The notes under the pieces: generated by a model
What the model saw: only the letters and a program-made list of their open reading frames with translations
Database searches by the model: none
What the model was told of the DNA's origin: nothing
Source: Vallitalea sp.
GTDB lineage: Bacteria > Bacillota > Clostridia > Lachnospirales > Vallitaleaceae
Assembly: GCA_025210235.1 (NCBI GenBank)
Contig: JAOASG010000071.1
Location: 1-64,000 of the forward strand
Reading direction: 5' to 3'
Length of the DNA: 64,000 bases
Made by a program: the position numbers and the translations under genes
Part shown: piece by piece, positions 61,803 to 64,000 of the stretch
How positions within the stretch are numbered: the stretch's first letter is position 1
Layout of the letters: each line of letters opens with the position of its first letter

Positions 61803-62234
61803 ATGTTTATTGGGGAATATAAACATTCAATTGATGATAAAGGAAGAATAATAGTCCCTGCCAAATTTAGGACTTTACTTGGTGAAACTTTTTATATTAC
61901 TAAAGGATTCGATCAATGTTTGATGGTGTATACACAAAATGAATGGAATAAATTTATTAATAAGTTAAATAATAATCCTATGAAGAAAAAAGATGCTAGG
62001 AGAATACAAAGGTTTTTTATTGCTTCCGCTAACGAGTGTACATTGGACAAGCAAGGAAGAATATTGATTCCTGTGCATCTTAGAGAATATTCTCTTTTGG
62101 AAAAAGAAGTTATTTTTATAGGCGTTTCAAATAGAGTAGAAATATGGTCAAAAGAGAACTGGGATGAATATAACGTGGACGACGATATAGATATTAGTCA
62201 ATTAGCAGAGGATATGGAAGATTTAGATATATGA
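61803..62234 (+). CDS. mraZ: Transcriptional regulator MraZ
   Basis: This 143-residue protein has two SpoVT/AbrB-type halves (DDKGRIIVPAKFR and DKQGRILIPVHLRE). MraZ forms rings and represses the division and wall cluster. The start is ATG 61803 with TAGGTGA upstream; the open frame extends to 61761 but through the operator repeats. It is the first gene of the mraZ-rsmH-ftsL-PBP operon. Confidence 0.95.
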   Translation: MFIGEYKHSIDDKGRIIVPAKFRTLLGETFYITKGFDQCLMVYTQNEWNKFINKLNNNPMKKKDARRIQRFFIASANECTLDKQGRILIPVHLREYSLLEKEVIFIGVSNRVEIWSKENWDEYNVDDDIDISQLAEDMEDLDI

Positions 62235-62256
62235 GAATTAGAAAAGAGGGAATGTA

Positions 62257-63201
62257 ATGGTATTTGAACATAAGTCAGTACTATTAAATGAATGTTTAAA
62301 TGGACTTAATATAAAATCTAATGGGATATATGTTGATGGAACTCTCGGTGGAGCTGGGCATTCATATAAAATATGTGAAAAATTAAATAATAATGGATTA
62401 TTAATAGGTATTGACCAAGATGAAAATGCTATTGAAGCTAGTAAATTAAGATTAAAGGAATATGAAAGTATTATAAAAATACATAGAGCGAATTTTTCTG
62501 AATTTGAAAGTGTATTAAATTTAGAAAATATTCAGAAAGTAGATGGTATTTTACTTGATCTTGGAGTATCATCTCATCAGTTAGATACAGCTGAAAGAGG
62601 ATTTTCTTATATGAAAGACGCACCTCTTGACATGCGTATGGATAGAAGACAGGCATTAACAGCTGCAGATATGATTAATAATTATACTCAAGAAGAATTG
62701 TATAAGATTATTAGAACATATGGTGAAGAAAAATGGGCATCAAGAATTGTTAAAAATATAGTATCAACGAGGGAAGTTTCACCTATCAAAACTACTTTTG
62801 AATTAGTTGATATTATAAGAAAATCAATTCCTCAAAAAGCAATGAATAATGGTGGACATCCTGCAAAAAGAACATTTCAAGCTATTAGAATTGAATTAAA
62901 TCAAGAATTAAATGTATTGAAAGATACAATAGATGTTATGATTGAAAGATTAAATAATGGTGGAAGATTGTGTATTATAACATTTCATTCTCTAGAAGAT
63001 AGAATTGTAAAAAGAGCTTTTAAAGATAATCAAGATCCTTGTACTTGCCCTCGTGATTTTCCAATTTGTGTTTGTAATAAAAAGTCTAAAGGTAAAATCA
63101 TAACTAGAAAACCTATAATAGCTACAGAGGAAGAATTAGATAATAATAGTAGATCAAGGAGTGCAAAACTTAGAATATTTGAGAAGGTTGAGGTGGATTA
63201 A
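62257..63201 (+). CDS. rsmH: 16S rRNA m4C1402 methyltransferase RsmH
   Basis: This 314-residue enzyme has SAM motif YVDGTLGGAGHSYKI, LLDLGVSSHQLDTAERGFSYM, HPAKRTFQAIRIELN and ITFHSLEDRIVKRAF, then a cysteine-containing CTCPRDFPICVC segment. It methylates N4 of C1402 in 16S rRNA. AAGAGGG precedes the ATG; ftsL starts directly after its stop. Confidence 0.97.
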   Translation: MVFEHKSVLLNECLNGLNIKSNGIYVDGTLGGAGHSYKICEKLNNNGLLIGIDQDENAIEASKLRLKEYESIIKIHRANFSEFESVLNLENIQKVDGILLDLGVSSHQLDTAERGFSYMKDAPLDMRMDRRQALTAADMINNYTQEELYKIIRTYGEEKWASRIVKNIVSTREVSPIKTTFELVDIIRKSIPQKAMNNGGHPAKRTFQAIRIELNQELNVLKDTIDVMIERLNNGGRLCIITFHSLEDRIVKRAFKDNQDPCTCPRDFPICVCNKKSKGKIITRKPIIATEEELDNNSRSRSAKLRIFEKVEVD

Positions 63202-63711
63202 ATGAATAAAGATTATCGCAATAATAATCCCTTTTATGTAGTTGGTAATAATGCAACAAAGTTAGAGCCAGATTATGATAATTTTAATAATGAAAATAAT
63301 AATATTCATAAAAGGGTAACTAAAAAAAGAAAAGTTAAGAAATATAAATATAAGATGAAAATTTTATTTTTATTATCATTAACTATGATGACATTTTTAG
63401 TTATGATTAAAACACAATCCATTGTTATGAGTAGATGCGATAATATTGTTCGACTAGAAAACCAACTTAATAACCTCAAGAAAAAAAATAAATTAATTGA
63501 AGAAAGTATTAATACTAATATTAATTTAGATAAAATATATGAAATTGCTACAACAAAACTTGGTATGGTAGTTCCTAATAAAAATCAAGTTAAAGAAATA
63601 AAAGTTAAAGAAAGTAGTTATACAGAACAGTTTGCAGAAATAACTGAATCTATAGAAGAAAGAGATAACATTTATAATATCTGGGGCTTTATCTTGTCAA
63701 ATGGAAGGTGA
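63202..63711 (+). CDS. ftsL: FtsL-like cell-division protein
   Basis: This 169-residue protein has an Asn-rich cytoplasmic tail, a basic stretch (KKRKVKKYKYK), one TM (about 53-70) and an outer coiled coil (NIVRLENQLNNLKKKNKLIEE) ending in YEIATTKLGMVVPNKNQV, the usual FtsL end motif. It would join DivIC/FtsB and DivIB in the divisome. The sequence is poorly conserved in this family, so the call rests on architecture and position between rsmH and a PBP. GAGGTGG precedes the ATG. Confidence 0.88.
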   Translation: MNKDYRNNNPFYVVGNNATKLEPDYDNFNNENNNIHKRVTKKRKVKKYKYKMKILFLLSLTMMTFLVMIKTQSIVMSRCDNIVRLENQLNNLKKKNKLIEESINTNINLDKIYEIATTKLGMVVPNKNQVKEIKVKESSYTEQFAEITESIEERDNIYNIWGFILSNGR

Positions 63712-63716
63712 TATAG

Positions 63717-64000
63717 TTGAATAGCAGAGAAAGTTTTACATACAAAACGAAAAGGAATTTAATTGTCCTTTTCTTTATTTTTATTTTATGTTTATTACTA
63801 TTAGGATGTAGAATATATTCTCTAGTTGATAAACAGAGTGTTAATTACAAAAAAAAAGTACTATCTCAACATGTTAATGAAACTGTAAGATATAATAATC
63901 TTATTGAGCCCAAAAGGGGTATAATATATGATAGAAATGGAAGAATTCTAGCAGAAAGTAAAAGAGTTTATAAACTTATATTTGACCCAGCCGTATTATC
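63717..64000 (+). CDS. Penicillin-binding protein, FtsI/SpoVD type, N-terminal part
   Basis: The reading frame starts at TTG 63717 with AAGGTG 6 bases upstream and runs off the window after 94 codons. It shows one TM (LIVLFFIFILCLLLLGC) and the class B PBP start IEPKRGIIYDRNGRILAES. Whether it is the division transpeptidase FtsI or its sporulation relative SpoVD cannot be told without the C-terminus. It follows ftsL by 5 bases. Confidence 0.9.
   Translation, partial: MNSRESFTYKTKRNLIVLFFIFILCLLLLGCRIYSLVDKQSVNYKKKVLSQHVNETVRYNNLIEPKRGIIYDRNGRILAESKRVYKLIFDPAVL

Overview
The window is very A+T-rich DNA with short intergenic gaps, strong purine-rich ribosome binding sites, frequent TTG/GTG starts and many intrinsic terminators. 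It reads as chromosome of an endospore-forming, Gram-positive Clostridia-type bacterium. Sporulation and germination markers (GerW/YtfJ with its DUF2953 partner, a SleB-type cortex hydrolase, a Spo0E-like phosphatase) and the mraZ-rsmH-ftsL-PBP division cluster support this. Genus and family cannot be fixed from the sequence alone.

Layout. 1-136 is the 3' end (domains V and VI) of a group II intron whose body lies outside the window. 269-7152 holds an unfamiliar group: a membrane protein, a zinc-ribbon membrane protein, two ABC-2-type permeases without an ATPase, a helical protein and a 56-residue ORF. 7337-11197 holds small envelope and spore genes. 11273-18727 is a metal and nickel-pincer-cofactor region: a DUF89 phosphatase, then a sigma-A promoter and a leader with a nested terminator, then FmdE, a FecCD-type ABC importer, LarC, LarE and LarB. 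No LarA enzyme is present. 18863-23194 (minus strand) carries panD, panC, panB, a PanG-type reductase and coaBC, which together cover most of the route to CoA. 23456-26330 is a secreted DUF2680 protein and a two-component system. 26425-33778 (minus strand) is a surface-glycan cluster. 34187-36930 is TldD/TldE. 38486-45724 is a MoxR/DUF58/Bat operon. 45889-53407 is a mosaic of accessory genes ending in a PadR-controlled FetA/FetB-type transporter. 53461-58156 has a CofE-like ligase, a gene-poor stretch with a decayed gene, and a 998-residue lipoprotein. 58334-64000 returns to core functions: YchF, Lgt, Spo0E-like, MraZ, RsmH, FtsL and the start of a division or sporulation PBP.

Features beyond the genes. 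(1) The leader at about 12206-12311 looks like a transcription attenuator or riboswitch of a class I could not assign, in front of the metal/Lar operon; it is the best candidate here for something undescribed. (2) A roughly 120-bp imperfect palindrome resembling a MITE, with ends close to AAGTAATTGCAAAACT, occurs as two full copies, one degraded copy and two partial copies. Two of these overlap the 3' ends of genes. (3) A second inverted-repeat family has two copies, one enclosing the Bat-operon promoter. (4) Four GTGG(T/A) units spaced exactly 10 bp apart lie just downstream of the mraZ promoter and fit an MraZ operator. (5) A perfect 19-bp tandem duplication abuts the padR promoter, which is followed by a perfect 7-bp dyad.

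All functions are inferred from sequence motifs and context. No database search was run.
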